A stretch of 50,496 bases of DNA from Burkholderiales bacterium (GCA_028868995.1 JAGWTH010000029.1:1-50496), one strand, 5' to 3'; counted from the first letter of the stretch, positions 7,882 to 17,994 are shown. Notes: generated from the sequence alone by a model not told the origin. Program-made: numbers and translations.

Positions 7882-8940
7882 ATGACGACCACCCTGGCTG
7901 TCGATTGCATGGGGGGCGACCACGGCCCCCCCGTCACGCTGGCCGCCTGCCGGCACTTCCTGGACAAGCACCCCGAGGCCCAGCTGCTGCTGGTGGGCCG
8001 GCCCGAGGCGCTGGCCGGCTTGCGGCATCCGCGCGCCCGCATCGTGCCCGCCTCCGAGGTCGTGGCCATGGACGACCACGTCGAGGTCGCCCTGCGCAAG
8101 AAGAAGGATTCCTCCATGCGCGTGGCCATCCAGCAGGTGAAGGACGGCCAGGCGCACGTGGCGGTCTCGGCCGGCAACACCGGTGCGCTGATGGCGCTCG
8201 CCCGCTACCTGCTCAAGACCGTCGACGGCATCGACCGGCCGGCGATCGCCACCCAGCTGCCCAACGCCCGCGGCGAGGCGACCACGGTGCTGGACCTCGG
8301 CGCCAACGTGGACTGCACCGAGCAGCACCTGCTGCAGTTCGCCGTCATGGGCTCCGCCCTGGTGTCCGCCATGAGCGGCCACGACAGTCCCTCGGTGGGC
8401 CTGCTGAACATCGGCGAGGAGGTGATCAAGGGCAACGAGGTGATCAAGAAGGCGGGCGAGCTGCTGCGCGCCGCCCGCGCCTCGGGCGACCTCAACTACC
8501 ACGGCAACGTGGAGGGCAACGACATCTTCAAGGGCACCACCGAGATCGTGGTGTGCGACGGCTTCGTGGGCAACGTGATGCTCAAGACCAGCGAGGGCGT
8601 GGCCTCCCTGATCGCCGGCTTCCTGAAGGAGGAGTTCACCCGCAACCCGCTGACGCGGCTGGCCGCCCTGGCCGCGTGGCCGGTGATCGGCGCTCTGAAG
8701 CGGCGCGTGGACCACCGCCGCTACAACGGCGCGGCCCTGCTGGGGCTGCGCGGACTGGTGTTCAAGAGCCACGGCTCGGCCGACGCCTTCGCCTTCGAGC
8801 ACGCCCTGGACCGCGCGTATGATGCGGCCCGAAACAATTTGCTGGACCGCGTCCGCAGCCGCATCGCCCATGCCCGCCCGCTCCTCGCGAGCGCCGGCGG
8901 CGAAGTGCAGCCGGAACCGGCCACCAACGAGTCCAAATGA
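7882..8940 (+). CDS. plsX: Phosphate acyltransferase PlsX
   Basis: Acyl-ACP:phosphate acyltransferase, making acyl-phosphate for the first step of phospholipid synthesis, in the cytoplasm at the membrane face. The protein of 352 residues has the family start ([12 protein letters not shown]), the [12 protein letters not shown] motif, the [10 protein letters not shown] motif and the [11 protein letters not shown] motif. The ATG at 7882 has a GAGG site upstream; a longer frame from 7855 adds only nine unconserved residues. It heads the plsX-fabH-fabD-fabG-acpP-fabF run and overlaps fabH as ATGA. Confidence 0.96.
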   Translation: MTTTLAVDCMGGDHGPPVTLAACRHFLDKHPEAQLLLVGRPEALAGLRHPRARIVPASEVVAMDDHVEVALRKKKDSSMRVAIQQVKDGQAHVAVSAGNTGALMALARYLLKTVDGIDRPAIATQLPNARGEATTVLDLGANVDCTEQHLLQFAVMGSALVSAMSGHDSPSVGLLNIGEEVIKGNEVIKKAGELLRAARASGDLNYHGNVEGNDIFKGTTEIVVCDGFVGNVMLKTSEGVASLIAGFLKEEFTRNPLTRLAALAAWPVIGALKRRVDHRRYNGAALLGLRGLVFKSHGSADAFAFEHALDRAYDAARNNLLDRVRSRIAHARPLLASAGGEVQPEPATNESK

Positions 8941-9914
8941 GCAGATATTCCCGGATCACGGGCACGGGCAGCTACCTGCCGCCGAAGCGCGTGACCAATG
9001 CGGAGCTGGCCGCACAGCTGGCCGCCGCCGGCGTGGAGACCTCCGACGAATGGATCGTGGAGCGCACGGGCATCTGCGCGCGCCACTTCGCCGAGCGCGA
9101 CGTCGGCAGCAGCGACCTCGGGGTCGAGGCCGCCCGGCACGCCCTGGAGATGGCCGGCCGCCAGGCCTCCGAGATCGACCTGATCATCGTCGCCACGTCC
9201 ACCCCGGACATGGTGTTCCCCTCGACCGCGACCATCCTGCAGAACAAGCTGGGCGTCGCGGGCTGCCCGGCCTTCGACGTGCAGGCGGTGTGCAGCGGCT
9301 TCGTCTACGCGCTGACGGTGGCCGACGCGATGATCCGCACCGGCGCCGCCAGCAAGGCGCTGGTGGTGGGCGCCGAGGTGTTCTCGCGCCTGCTGGATTT
9401 CAGCGACCGCACCACCTGCGTGCTGTTCGGCGACGGCGCCGGCGCCGTGGTGCTGGAGGCCTCCGACACGCCCGGCATCCTGGCCAGCGACCTGCATGCC
9501 GACGGCAAGCACGTGGAGATCCTGTGCGTGCCCGGCGGTGTCTACGGCGGCAAGGTGCACGGCAACCCGCTGCTGCGCATGGACGGCCAGGCCGTGTTCA
9601 AGCTTGCCGTGGGCGTGCTGGAGGCGGCTGCGCGCGCGACGCTCGCCAAGGCGGGCCGGACCGAGGCCGACATCGACTGGCTGATCCCGCACCAGGCCAA
9701 CATCCGCATCATGCAGGGCACGGCCCGCAAGCTGAAGCTGCCGATGGACAAGGTGGTGGTCACCGTCGACCAGCACGGCAACACCTCGGCGGCCTCGATC
9801 CCGCTGGCGATGGACGCGGCCGTGCGCGAGGGCAAGATCAGGAAGGGTGACACCCTCATGCTGGAAGGCGTGGGCGGCGGCTTCACCTGGGGCGCCGTCC
9901 TGCTGGACTTCTGA
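8937..9914 (+). CDS. fabH: 3-oxoacyl-ACP synthase III (KAS III)
   Basis: FabH condenses acetyl-CoA with malonyl-ACP to start fatty acid synthesis. The 325-residue protein carries the complete Cys-His-Asn triad: C119 in VQAVCSGF, H252 in PHQANIR and N282 in HGNTSAAS. Length and N-terminal [15 protein letters not shown] are typical. It is translationally coupled to plsX (ATGA overlap). Confidence 0.97.
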   Translation: MSRYSRITGTGSYLPPKRVTNAELAAQLAAAGVETSDEWIVERTGICARHFAERDVGSSDLGVEAARHALEMAGRQASEIDLIIVATSTPDMVFPSTATILQNKLGVAGCPAFDVQAVCSGFVYALTVADAMIRTGAASKALVVGAEVFSRLLDFSDRTTCVLFGDGAGAVVLEASDTPGILASDLHADGKHVEILCVPGGVYGGKVHGNPLLRMDGQAVFKLAVGVLEAAARATLAKAGRTEADIDWLIPHQANIRIMQGTARKLKLPMDKVVVTVDQHGNTSAASIPLAMDAAVREGKIRKGDTLMLEGVGGGFTWGAVLLDF

Positions 9915-9970
9915 GGCGCGCGCGGTCTCCCGCGAACGACCACGAACAGAGACAGAGAGATGAGACAAGC

Positions 9971-10915
9971 ATGAAACCGTTCGCCTTCGTGTTCCCGGGC
10001 CAGGGTTCGCAGTCCGTGGGCATGCTCGATGCCTGGGGCGACCACCCGGCCGTCGCCGAGACGCTCAAGGAAGCCTCCGACGCCCTGGGCGAGGACGTGG
10101 GCCGCCTGATCCGGGAAGGCCCCAAGGAAGCCCTGGCGCTGACCACCAACACCCAGCCGGTGATGCTGGTGGCGGGCATCGCCGCCTGGCGCGCCTGGCG
10201 CGCCGAGGGCGGGGCTGAGCCGGCCGTGGTGGCGGGCCACTCGCTGGGTGAATACACCGCGCTGGTCGCCGCCGGCGCGCTGACCCTGGCCGATGCGGCG
10301 CCGCTGGTGCGCTTCCGCGCCCAGGCCATGCAGGAGGCGGTGCCGGTGGGTGCGGGCGCCATGGCCGCGATCCTGGGCCTGGACGCGCAGAAGGTGGTCG
10401 AGGGCTGCGCCGAGGCGCTGCGCCAACTGGGCGCCGGCGAGGCCGTGGAGGCCGCCAACTTCAACGACCCGGCGCAGACCGTGATCGCCGGCAGCAAGGC
10501 CGGCGTCGACAAGGCCTGCGAGGTGCTCAAGGCCATGGGGGCCAAGCGCGCATTGCCGCTGCCCGTGTCCGCCCCGTTCCATTCCAGCCTGATGAAGCCG
10601 GCCGCCGAGAAGCTCAAGGCCCGGCTCGCCGCGACCGCGCTGCAGCCGCCGGGCATCCCGGTGGTGAACAACATCGCGGTGCAGGTCGAGACCGACCCCG
10701 AGCGCATCCGCGCCGCCCTGTACGAGCAGGCCTTCGGGCCGGTGCGCTGGGTCGAGTGCGTGCGCGCCATCCAGGGCCGCGGCATCGCCGCGATCGTCGA
10801 ATGCGGGCCCGGCAAGGTGCTCGCCGGCCTGGTCAAGCGCATCGACGGCGCGCTCACGGCCGCCTCCATCTACGATCCGGCGACGCTGGCCGAAGTGAAA
10901 GGGATGCTGGCATGA
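9971..10915 (+). CDS. fabD: Malonyl-CoA:ACP transacylase
   Basis: FabD moves malonyl from CoA to ACP. The 314-residue protein has the N-terminal FVFPGQGSQ motif, the nucleophile S91 in GHSLGEYTAL, and the active-site histidine H204 in SAPFHSSLM. A 56-bp spacer from fabH includes a purine-rich stretch (GAGACAGAGAGATGAGACAAGC) just before the ATG that provides the ribosome site. The stop overlaps fabG as ATGA. Confidence 0.97.
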   Translation: MKPFAFVFPGQGSQSVGMLDAWGDHPAVAETLKEASDALGEDVGRLIREGPKEALALTTNTQPVMLVAGIAAWRAWRAEGGAEPAVVAGHSLGEYTALVAAGALTLADAAPLVRFRAQAMQEAVPVGAGAMAAILGLDAQKVVEGCAEALRQLGAGEAVEAANFNDPAQTVIAGSKAGVDKACEVLKAMGAKRALPLPVSAPFHSSLMKPAAEKLKARLAATALQPPGIPVVNNIAVQVETDPERIRAALYEQAFGPVRWVECVRAIQGRGIAAIVECGPGKVLAGLVKRIDGALTAASIYDPATLAEVKGMLA

Positions 10916-11664
10916 CCACGCACATCGACATGCACGGCCAGGTGGCCCTGGTCACCGGCGCCTCGCGCGGCATCGGCGCGGCCATCGCCCACGAGCTCGC
11001 CGCCCGCGGCATGAAGGTGGTCGGCACCGCCACCACCGACGAGGGCGCGGAGAAGATCACCCAGGCCCTGGCGCAGTTCGCGGACTGCCGCGGCGCGAAG
11101 CTGGACGTCAACGACGCCAAGGCGGGCGAGGCCCTGGTCGAGGCGATCGCCAAGGAGCACGGGGGCCTGCATGCGCTGGTCAACAACGCCGGCATCACCC
11201 GCGACCAGCTGGCCATGCGCATGAAGGACGAGGACTGGAGCGCGGTGCTGGACACCAACCTGAGCGCGGTCTTCCGCATGAGCCGCGCCGTGATGCGCAC
11301 CATGATGAAGCAGCGCTACGGCCGCATCGTGAGCATCACCAGCGTGGTGGGCGCCTCGGGCAACCCCGGCCAGGCCAACTACGCTGCCGCCAAGGCGGGC
11401 GTGGCGGGCATGACCCGGGCGCTGGCGCGGGAACTGGGCAGCCGCGGCATCACGGTCAACTGCGTGGCCCCGGGCTTCATCGAGACCGACATGACGGCGG
11501 CGCTGCCCGAGGAGCAGCAGAAGGCGCTGCTGGGCCAGATCCCGCTGGGCCACCTGGGCAAGCCGGCGGACATCGCCCACGCGGTGGCCTGGCTGGTGTC
11601 GCCCCAGAGCGGCTACGTGACGGGGCAGGAGATCCACGTCAACGGCGGCATGTTCATGGCCTGA
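10912..11664 (+). CDS. fabG: 3-oxoacyl-ACP reductase
   Basis: FabG reduces 3-oxoacyl-ACP with NADPH. The 250-residue classical SDR has the nucleotide-binding TGASRGIG (residues 15-22), NNAG (91-94) and the catalytic S144, Y157 and K161 (YAAAK). The ATG at 10912 overlaps the fabD stop and gives the usual length; the open frame runs further upstream inside fabD but is not conserved there. Confidence 0.97.
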   Translation: MTTHIDMHGQVALVTGASRGIGAAIAHELAARGMKVVGTATTDEGAEKITQALAQFADCRGAKLDVNDAKAGEALVEAIAKEHGGLHALVNNAGITRDQLAMRMKDEDWSAVLDTNLSAVFRMSRAVMRTMMKQRYGRIVSITSVVGASGNPGQANYAAAKAGVAGMTRALARELGSRGITVNCVAPGFIETDMTAALPEEQQKALLGQIPLGHLGKPADIAHAVAWLVSPQSGYVTGQEIHVNGGMFMA

Positions 11665-11988
<324 letters not shown>

Positions 11989-11994
11989 TCGAAG

Positions 11995-13236
11995 ATGCGT
12001 CGCCGCGTCGTCGTGACGGGACTGGGCTGCGTGAGCCCGGTCGGAAACTCGGTCGCCGAGTCCTGGGGCAATCTGCTCGCGGGCCGCAGCGGCATCGACA
12101 CCGTCACCTCCTTTGACACCGGGCCCCTCGCGGTCAAGTTCGCCGGCCAGGTCAAGGGCTTCAACGTGGCGGACTACATGCCGGAGAAGGAAGCCCGGCA
12201 CATGGACCGGTTCATCCACCTGGGCCTGGCCGCGGCCGACCAGGCGATCCGGGATGCCGGCCTGCCCTCGGGCGAGCAGCTCGACGCGGAACTGGCCACG
12301 CGCATCGGGGTGAACATCGGCTCGGGCATCGGCGGGCTGCCGATGATCGAGGAGACCCACAGCGAGATGATCAACCGCGGCCCGCGCCGCATCTCGCCGT
12401 TCTTCGTGCCGGCGTCGATCATCAACATGATCTCCGGCCACGTGTCGATCCGGCACGGCTACCAGGGCCCCAACGTCGCGGTGGTCACGGCCTGCACGAC
12501 CGGTTTGCACGCCATCGGCCTGTCGGGCCGCCTGATCGAGTCGGGCGACGCCGACGTGATGATCGCCGGCGGCGCCGAGTCCTGCGTGTCCATGCTGGGC
12601 ATCGGCGGCTTCGCGGCGGCCCGTGCCCTGTCGACCCGCAACGACGACCCGAAGACCGCGTCCCGACCCTGGGACAAGGACCGCGACGGCTTCGTGCTGG
12701 GCGAGGGCGCCGGGGTGCTGGTGCTGGAGGAGTACGAGCACGCGAGGAAGCGCGGCGCGCGGATCTACGCCGAGCTCGCGGGCTTCGGCATGAGCGCCGA
12801 CGCGTACCACATGACCGCGCCCAACGTGGACGGCCCCCGCCGCTCCATGGTCGCGGCACTGCGCAACGCGGGGGTCAACCCCGACCAGATCGACTACCTG
12901 AACGCGCACGGCACCTCCACGCCGCTGGGCGACGTCAACGAGACCAATGCGATCAAGCTCGCCCTGGGCGAGCACGCGAGGAAGGCGGTGGTGAATTCCA
13001 CCAAGTCGATGACCGGCCACCTGCTCGGGGGCGCCGGCGGCATCGAGTCGGTCTTCACCGTGCTGGCGGTCCACCACCAGAAGAGCCCGCCCACGATCAA
13101 CATCTTCAACCAGGACCCCGAGTGCGACCTGGACTACTGCGCCAACACCGCGCGGGACCTGAAGATCGAGTTCGCGCTGAAGAACAATTTCGGCTTCGGC
13201 GGCACCAACGGCTCCCTGGTCTTCAAGCGCGTCTGA
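11995..13236 (+). CDS. fabF: 3-oxoacyl-ACP synthase II (KAS II)
   Basis: FabF elongates acyl-ACP with malonyl-ACP and sets membrane fluidity. The 413-residue thiolase-fold enzyme has the Cys-His-His triad: C167 in TACTTG, H305 in [11 protein letters not shown] and H342 in GHLLGGAGG. The lysine in KSMTGH is also present. It follows acpP by six bases, the universal acpP-fabF pairing. Confidence 0.98.
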   Translation: MRRRVVVTGLGCVSPVGNSVAESWGNLLAGRSGIDTVTSFDTGPLAVKFAGQVKGFNVADYMPEKEARHMDRFIHLGLAAADQAIRDAGLPSGEQLDAELATRIGVNIGSGIGGLPMIEETHSEMINRGPRRISPFFVPASIINMISGHVSIRHGYQGPNVAVVTACTTGLHAIGLSGRLIESGDADVMIAGGAESCVSMLGIGGFAAARALSTRNDDPKTASRPWDKDRDGFVLGEGAGVLVLEEYEHARKRGARIYAELAGFGMSADAYHMTAPNVDGPRRSMVAALRNAGVNPDQIDYLNAHGTSTPLGDVNETNAIKLALGEHARKAVVNSTKSMTGHLLGGAGGIESVFTVLAVHHQKSPPTINIFNQDPECDLDYCANTARDLKIEFALKNNFGFGGTNGSLVFKRV

Positions 13237-13242
13237 ACTCCC

Positions 13243-13701
13243 ATGCACTCCGCCCCATCGGTGAACTACCCGGTGGGGCGCAGCCCGTTCGCCGCCCGCG
13301 CGGCGGCCCTCCTCGTGCTGGCGGGCCTGGCCGTCTCGCTCGCCTGGAGCCTGCAGGCGCCCCTGGGCTGGCGCCAGGGGCTGGCGTTCGCGGCGGTCGG
13401 CGCCAGCGCGGGGCTGGCCCTGCGCGGCTGGCTGCGCACCGCCCGGGGCCTGCTGCGCTGGGACGGGCTCGCCTGGGCCTGGGAGGAAGGGGGGCGGTCC
13501 GTGCCGGGGGCGCCCGAGGTCGCGCTGGATTTCCAGTCGCGGCTGCTGGTGCGCTGGCGCCCGCAGACCGGGCCGAACCGCTGGCTGTGGCTCGAGCGGG
13601 TGTCGGACCCGGCCCGCTGGGAGGCGCTGCGGCGTGCGGTATATTCGCGCGCGAGCGCGCAGGGGCCCTCAGCCGGCCCACCGCCCGCGGCTGAACGATG
13701 A
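13243..13701 (+). CDS. Small two-helix membrane protein (YgfX-like), unknown function
   Basis: Protein of 152 residues with two close hydrophobic helices (about residues 20-39 and 43-62), then a soluble part rich in tryptophan (GLLRWDGLAWAWEEGG, RWLWLERVSD). The layout of two helices followed by a beta-rich W-containing domain resembles the YgfX/CptA family, but identity is weak and I do not claim the toxin function. It fills the spacer between fabF and rpoE and overlaps the rpoE start as ATGA, so it is probably co-expressed with the sigma factor. Confidence 0.75.
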   Translation: MHSAPSVNYPVGRSPFAARAAALLVLAGLAVSLAWSLQAPLGWRQGLAFAAVGASAGLALRGWLRTARGLLRWDGLAWAWEEGGRSVPGAPEVALDFQSRLLVRWRPQTGPNRWLWLERVSDPARWEALRRAVYSRASAQGPSAGPPPAAER

Positions 13702-14333
13702 CCAAGACCCCCGCCGCCCCCGCGCCGCCGCCCGGCGACACCGATTTCATGCTCGTGCAGCGGACGGTGGCGGGCGACCAGAAGGCCTACGAGCTGCTGG
13801 TCATGAAGTACCAGCGGCGCATCGAGCGCCTGATCGGCCGCATGGTCCGGGACACCGACCTGGTCGAGGACATCGCCCAGGAGACCTTCATCCGCGCCTA
13901 CCGGGCCCTGGCCCAGTTCCGGGGCGAGGCGCAGTTCTACACCTGGCTGTACCGGATCGCGGTCAACACCGCCAAGAAGGCCCTGGTCGACCTCAAGCGA
14001 GACCCGGTGGTGTCCGAAAGCGCCCTCAGGGGGGGCGACGACGAGGACGAAACTTCCGGCGTGGAGAACGAACTAACCTCCGCCGAGACGCCGGAGACCG
14101 TGCTGGCGGCCAAGGAGATCGCCCAGACCGTGAACTCTGCCATGGAGGCGCTGCCGGACGAACTGCGCCAGGCGGTCACGCTGCGCGAGATCGAAGGCCT
14201 CAGCTACGAGGAGATCGCGGAAGTGATGAACTGCCCGATCGGCACGGTGCGCTCGCGGATCTTCCGGGCGCGCGAGGCGATTTCGGCGAAGGTCAAGCCG
14301 CTGCTGGAAAACCAGTCGGGCAAGCGCTGGTGA
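13698..14333 (+). CDS. rpoE: RNA polymerase sigma factor RpoE (AlgU type)
   Basis: Extracytoplasmic-function sigma factor of 211 residues. Region 2 is seen as LVMKYQRRIERLIGRMV and DIAQETFIRAYRAL, with FYTWLYRIAVNTAKK. Region 4 is seen as ELRQAVTLREIEGLSYEEIAEVM followed by GTVRSRIFRARE. It would direct transcription of envelope-stress genes. The following rseA, rseB and degP homologues are its anti-sigma factor, the regulator of that factor, and a periplasmic protease, so the whole signalling chain is encoded together. Confidence 0.95.
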   Translation: MTKTPAAPAPPPGDTDFMLVQRTVAGDQKAYELLVMKYQRRIERLIGRMVRDTDLVEDIAQETFIRAYRALAQFRGEAQFYTWLYRIAVNTAKKALVDLKRDPVVSESALRGGDDEDETSGVENELTSAETPETVLAAKEIAQTVNSAMEALPDELRQAVTLREIEGLSYEEIAEVMNCPIGTVRSRIFRAREAISAKVKPLLENQSGKRW

Positions 14334-14352
14334 AAGGCGAAAGGTGGACGCG

Positions 14353-14946
14353 ATGGACAGGATGGACGACCAGGAACTGATCTCGGCGCTGGCCGACGGA
14401 CAGCTGCAGGGCGAGGCCTTCGCCCTGGGCGTGCAGGCGGCCACGGCCGACGCGCGCGGCCGCGAGGCCTGGTGCGCCTACCACCTCGTGGGCGAGGTCC
14501 TGCGCAGCGGGCAGGTCCACCCCTGCAGCGCGCCGGATGCCTTCCTGGCCCGCCTGCAGCAGCGGCTGCAGCAGGAGGCGCCCGCCCAGGCTTCGTCCCT
14601 GCCGCAGGCGCAGCCGGCGGTCGTCGAGCACCGGCCGGCGGCCAACGACTGGCAGTGGAAGCTGGCCGCCGGCCTGGCCTCGGTCGCGGCCGTGGCGGCG
14701 GTCGGCTGGAATCTCTGGGGCGGTGCCGGCGGTGCCGCCCCGGCCCAGGCGGAGCTGGCCGCCGCGAAGCCGGCCGCGTCGGCGCTGGTCCAGGCGAGCG
14801 CGGTCGACCCCGCTCCCGCGCGCGTGGTCCGCGATGCCCGCCTGGACCGCCTGCTGGCCGCGCATCGCCAGATGGGCAGCGCGACCGCCCTGGGCAGCAG
14901 TTCGGGCTACCTGCTCAACGCCAACTTCGAAGGACCTTCGCGCTGA
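14353..14946 (+). CDS. rseA: Anti-sigma-E factor RseA
   Basis: Anti-sigma factor of about 197 residues that spans the inner membrane. The cytoplasmic N-terminal domain starts with the typical DDQELISALADGQL; a membrane segment follows near residues 100-117 (AAGLASVAAVAAVGWNLW), then a short Ala/Pro-rich periplasmic tail. It binds RpoE in the cytoplasm and is cleaved on envelope stress. I prefer the ATG at 14353, which has AGGTGG five bases upstream; GTG at 14344 and ATG at 14362 are alternatives. It overlaps rseB as TGATG. Confidence 0.9.
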   Translation: MDRMDDQELISALADGQLQGEAFALGVQAATADARGREAWCAYHLVGEVLRSGQVHPCSAPDAFLARLQQRLQQEAPAQASSLPQAQPAVVEHRPAANDWQWKLAAGLASVAAVAAVGWNLWGGAGGAAPAQAELAAAKPAASALVQASAVDPAPARVVRDARLDRLLAAHRQMGSATALGSSSGYLLNANFEGPSR

Positions 14947-16001
14947 TGGTCCGCACGATCGTGCAGCTGGTTCCGGTCGCCCGTCGCCAGTTCCTGGCCC
15001 AGGGGACCCTGGCCCTGTGGACCGCCGCCGCGCTGGCGCTGGCCACGGCGCGGGCGCTGGCGGCGCAGCCGGCCGCGCCCGCACCCGGCGCCGCCGCCGA
15101 CGATGGGCCGGAACGCACCGTCGGCGAGTGGCTGGAGCGCATGCACGACGCCTCGCGTCGGCGCAGCTACGTCGGCACCTTCGTCGTGTCCTCGCGCAAC
15201 GGCTCCCTGACCAGCGCACGCATCTGGCATGCCTGCGACGGGCACCGCCAGGTCGAGCGCATCGAGACCCTCTCGGGCGAGCGCCGCTCCACCTTCCGGC
15301 GCGACGACGAGGTGCTCACCTTCCTGCCCGAGACGAAGACGGTGCGCAGCGAGCGCCGCGAGTCCGTGGGCGCGTTTCCCGAGCTGCAGAAGCCGGACGA
15401 GTCCGGCACGATCCCCCACTTCTATTCGGCGCGCCGCATCGGCAGCGACCGCGTGGCCGGCTTCGACGCCGACATCGTGCAGGTGCAGCCCCGGGACGCG
15501 CTGCGATTCGGCTACCGGATCTGGAGCGAGAAGAAGAGCGGCCTGGTGGTGAAGCTGCAGACCCTGGACGATGCGGGCCGCGTGCTGGAGCAGGCCGCCT
15601 TCTCCGAGCTGCGCCTGGACGCGCCGGTGCGCATGGACCGGCTGGCGCAGATGATGGCGGTGCCCGCGGGCTGGCACGTGGAGAAGCAGGAGGCGGTCAA
15701 GACCACGGCGGCGGCGGAGGGCTGGGCCCTCAGGTCGCCGGTGGCCGGCTTCCAGTCGGTGAGCTGCTACAAGCGCCCGTCCGAGGGCGTCCTGCAGTGG
15801 ATCTTCTCCGACGGGCTGGCCTCGGTGTCGCTGTTCATCGAGGACTACGACCACGAGCGCCACGTGCAGGAAGGCCTGTACGCGAGCGGGGCCACCCACA
15901 CCCTCACGCGCCGGCTGCAGAACTGGTGGATCACGGTGGTCGGCGAAGTCCCGCCGCAGACGCTGCGCGCCTTCGCGCTCGGCCTTGAGCGCCGGCCCTG
16001 A
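14946..16001 (+). CDS. rseB: Sigma-E regulatory protein RseB/MucB
   Basis: Periplasmic RseB/MucB protein of 351 residues that protects RseA from cleavage and senses lipoprotein or LPS defects. There is an N-terminal export signal (hydrophobic LALWTAAALALATARALAA) with an arginine pair before it (ARRQFL). The mature part starts with the typical EWLERMHDASRRRSYVGTFV, followed by HACDGHRQVERIETLSGERR. The C-terminal domain is present (SDGLASVSLFIEDYD). It is translationally coupled to rseA. Confidence 0.93.
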   Translation: MVRTIVQLVPVARRQFLAQGTLALWTAAALALATARALAAQPAAPAPGAAADDGPERTVGEWLERMHDASRRRSYVGTFVVSSRNGSLTSARIWHACDGHRQVERIETLSGERRSTFRRDDEVLTFLPETKTVRSERRESVGAFPELQKPDESGTIPHFYSARRIGSDRVAGFDADIVQVQPRDALRFGYRIWSEKKSGLVVKLQTLDDAGRVLEQAAFSELRLDAPVRMDRLAQMMAVPAGWHVEKQEAVKTTAAAEGWALRSPVAGFQSVSCYKRPSEGVLQWIFSDGLASVSLFIEDYDHERHVQEGLYASGATHTLTRRLQNWWITVVGEVPPQTLRAFALGLERRP

Positions 16002-16106
16002 ATCCCCACCTGCCGGCTGGCCTGAGCGGCGCCCGCGCTGCGCGCCGCCGCGGCAAGCCGTATCCTCGGCAACCTGATGTTCCCTGACCCTTCTGGAGAG
16101 GTCCGT

Positions 16107-17582
16107 ATGTCCCGCATGGATTCCAGGCGCCTGCGCAGCGGCGCCGTCGCGATGGCCCTGGCCCTGGCCGGCGCGCTGAGCCTCGCGCCGGCCGCCCCGG
16201 CCCTGGCGCAGTCGGCGCCGCAGCCGTCCTCGCTGCCCGATTTCACCGCGCTGGCGGAGCAGGTCGGACCGGCGGTGGTCAACATCCGCACCGTGGAGCG
16301 GGTGCGTCCCGGCGCCCAGGGCGACGCGGACGAGGAGATGCAGGAGTTCTTCCGGCGCTTCTTCGGCGTCCCCCTGCCCAACGTGCCGCGCCAGCAGCGG
16401 CCCGGCCCCGGCAGCGGCGAGGAGGTGCCGCGCGGCGTGGCCTCCGGCTTCATCCTGACGCCCGACGGCTACGTGATGACCAACGCGCACGTGGTCGACG
16501 GGGCCGACGAGGTGATGGTGACGCTGACCGACAAGCGCGAGTTCAAGGCGAAGATCGTCGGCGCGGACAAGCGCACGGACGTGGCGGTCGTGAAGATCGA
16601 CGCCACCGGGCTGCCCTCGGTGCGCCTCGGCGATGCCAGCAAGGTGAAGGTGGGCGAGTGGGTGATGGCCATCGGCTCGCCCTTCGGCCTGGACAACACC
16701 GTGACCGCCGGCATCGTCAGCGCCAAGGCCCGCGACACCGGCGACTACCTGCCCTTCATCCAGACCGACGTCGCGATCAATCCCGGCAACTCCGGCGGCC
16801 CGCTGATCAACATGCGCGGCGAGGTGATCGGGATCAACAGCCAGATCTATTCCCGCTCCGGCGGCTTCATGGGGATCTCCTTCGCGATCCCGATCGACGA
16901 GGCCAGCCGGGTGGCCGACCAGCTGCGCACCAGCGGGCGGGTGCAGCGCGGCCGCATCGGCGTGCAGATCGACCAGGTCACGCGCGACGTGGCGGAATCC
17001 ATCGGCCTCGGCCGGCCGCGGGGCGCGCTGGTGCGCAGCGTCGAGAGCGGCTCGCCGGCGGACAAGGCGGGCGTGGAGGCGGGCGACATCATCACGAAGT
17101 TCAACGGCCAGGCCATCGAGCGGGCCACGGACCTGCCGCGCATGGTGGGTGAGACCAAGCCGGGCAGCCGCGCGCCCCTGACCGTGTTCCGCCGCGGCAG
17201 CACCCGCGACCTGAGCGTGACGGTGGCGGAATTCGAGCAGGACCAGGCCCGTGCCGAGGCCGGCCAGGCGCCGCAGGAGCAGGCCAAGGGCTCGCCCGCG
17301 GCGCAGTCCGTCGGCATCGTCGTGTCCGACCTGACCTCGGCGCAGAAGAAGGACGCGAAGGTCAAGGCCGGCGTGCGCGTCGAGTCCGTGAGCGAGGGCA
17401 CCGCCATGCGCGCCGGCGTGCGCGAGGGCGACATCATCATGGCCGTCGGCAACACCGAGATCCACAGCGTGCGCGAATTCGAGGCCGCCGTGGCGAAGCT
17501 GGACCGCAGCAAGCCGATCCCGGTGCTCGTGCGCCGTGGCGAGCTCGCCAGCTACCTGCTTCTGCGACCGGCGCGCGGCTGA
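16107..17582 (+). CDS. degP: Periplasmic serine protease DegP/MucD (HtrA family)
   Basis: HtrA-type protease and chaperone of 491 residues acting in the periplasm. A signal peptide ends at about residue 34 (ALAQS). The trypsin-like domain has H128 (TNAHVVDG), D158 (RTDVAVVKID) and S229 (GNSGGPL). Two PDZ domains follow, about residues 285-375 and 395-485. The start at 16107 was preferred over 16077 because GGAGAGG lies five bases upstream and the signal peptide then has a normal length. As the last gene of the rpoE unit it is a likely effector of the response. Confidence 0.96.
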   Translation: MSRMDSRRLRSGAVAMALALAGALSLAPAAPALAQSAPQPSSLPDFTALAEQVGPAVVNIRTVERVRPGAQGDADEEMQEFFRRFFGVPLPNVPRQQRPGPGSGEEVPRGVASGFILTPDGYVMTNAHVVDGADEVMVTLTDKREFKAKIVGADKRTDVAVVKIDATGLPSVRLGDASKVKVGEWVMAIGSPFGLDNTVTAGIVSAKARDTGDYLPFIQTDVAINPGNSGGPLINMRGEVIGINSQIYSRSGGFMGISFAIPIDEASRVADQLRTSGRVQRGRIGVQIDQVTRDVAESIGLGRPRGALVRSVESGSPADKAGVEAGDIITKFNGQAIERATDLPRMVGETKPGSRAPLTVFRRGSTRDLSVTVAEFEQDQARAEAGQAPQEQAKGSPAAQSVGIVVSDLTSAQKKDAKVKAGVRVESVSEGTAMRAGVREGDIIMAVGNTEIHSVREFEAAVAKLDRSKPIPVLVRRGELASYLLLRPARG

Positions 17583-17610
17583 ACCTGAACGGCCGCGGCG
17601 GCACGCAAGC

Positions 17611-17645
17611 AAAGCCCCGAACCCTTGCTCGGGTTTGGGGCTTTT
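17611..17645 (+). terminator. Rho-independent terminator after degP
   Basis: A 13-bp stem (17612-17624 with 17631-17643, one G-T pair) with a six-base loop ends in a TTTT run, 30 bp after the degP stop. It ends the rpoE-rseA-rseB-degP unit. Confidence 0.9.
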
Positions 17646-17982
17646 GTCCAGCCCCTGATCCAAAAACGACAGGCGGCCTTCTTTTTTTGGTGAGCGGTGG
17701 TGAAGCTCCAGATGTTTGCGTCCGCTCACATCGACCTGGGCCTAAGAACCGGATTGGGTAGAATTTGTGCCAGCCAGCGGCCATTCGATGCATATCGCCA
17801 GGCCTGCCCACCACCATGCGGGATGACCGGCAGCCCGTGCACTGCCGATCCACAAGTGACCCACATGTTGTCCTGCCGACCGTCCCCAAGCATTGTTGAA
17901 AACCTGTGTACAAACTGCGAGTTGCGGACCCGCAACGGCCGGGTTGGTTGAGCCCACGGCTGTACGCCCGGCGCGTTTTGCC
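17646..17982. other. Comparatively A/T-rich intergenic stretch, no convincing gene
   Basis: About 340 bases between the degP terminator and the candidate RNA before lepA. The composition is visibly less GC-rich than the surrounding genes. I see an 8-bp inverted repeat, GTGAGCGG (17690-17697) with CCGCTCAC (17722-17729), a CCAAAAA/TTTTTGG pair (17660-17666, 17684-17690) and a small GTTGCG/CGCAAC hairpin (17921-17936). Short open frames on both strands (for example 17697-17951 plus and 17726-17998 minus) show no motif or proper ribosome site. A promoter for lepA is expected here, but I cannot place one confidently. Confidence 0.5.
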
Positions 17983-17988
17983 TACAAT
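17983..17988 (+). promoter_or_regulatory. -10-like TACAAT before the candidate RNA / lepA
   Basis: TACAAT matches the sigma-70 -10 consensus at five of six positions. The predicted start, seven bases on, is 17995, exactly the first base of a hairpin. No good -35 hexamer is seen at 16-18 bp. Confidence 0.45.
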
Positions 17989-17994
17989 GAAGTT

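Noticed and set aside
17896-17916. DnaA-box-like sequence (TTGTACACA on the minus strand) and a second weak match near 17848
   Set aside because: Only isolated near-matches to TTATCCACA, with no cluster and no replication genes nearby; a replication origin is not supported.
17697-17951. 84-codon open frame between degP and lepA
   Set aside because: No motif, no ribosome site, composition unlike genes nearby; a frame of similar length is open on the other strand (17726-17998).
17941-17990. Possible tRNA-like or riboswitch fold before lepA
   Set aside because: The inverted repeats do not form a cloverleaf, there is no TTCGANNC loop, and no known aptamer motif can be seen.
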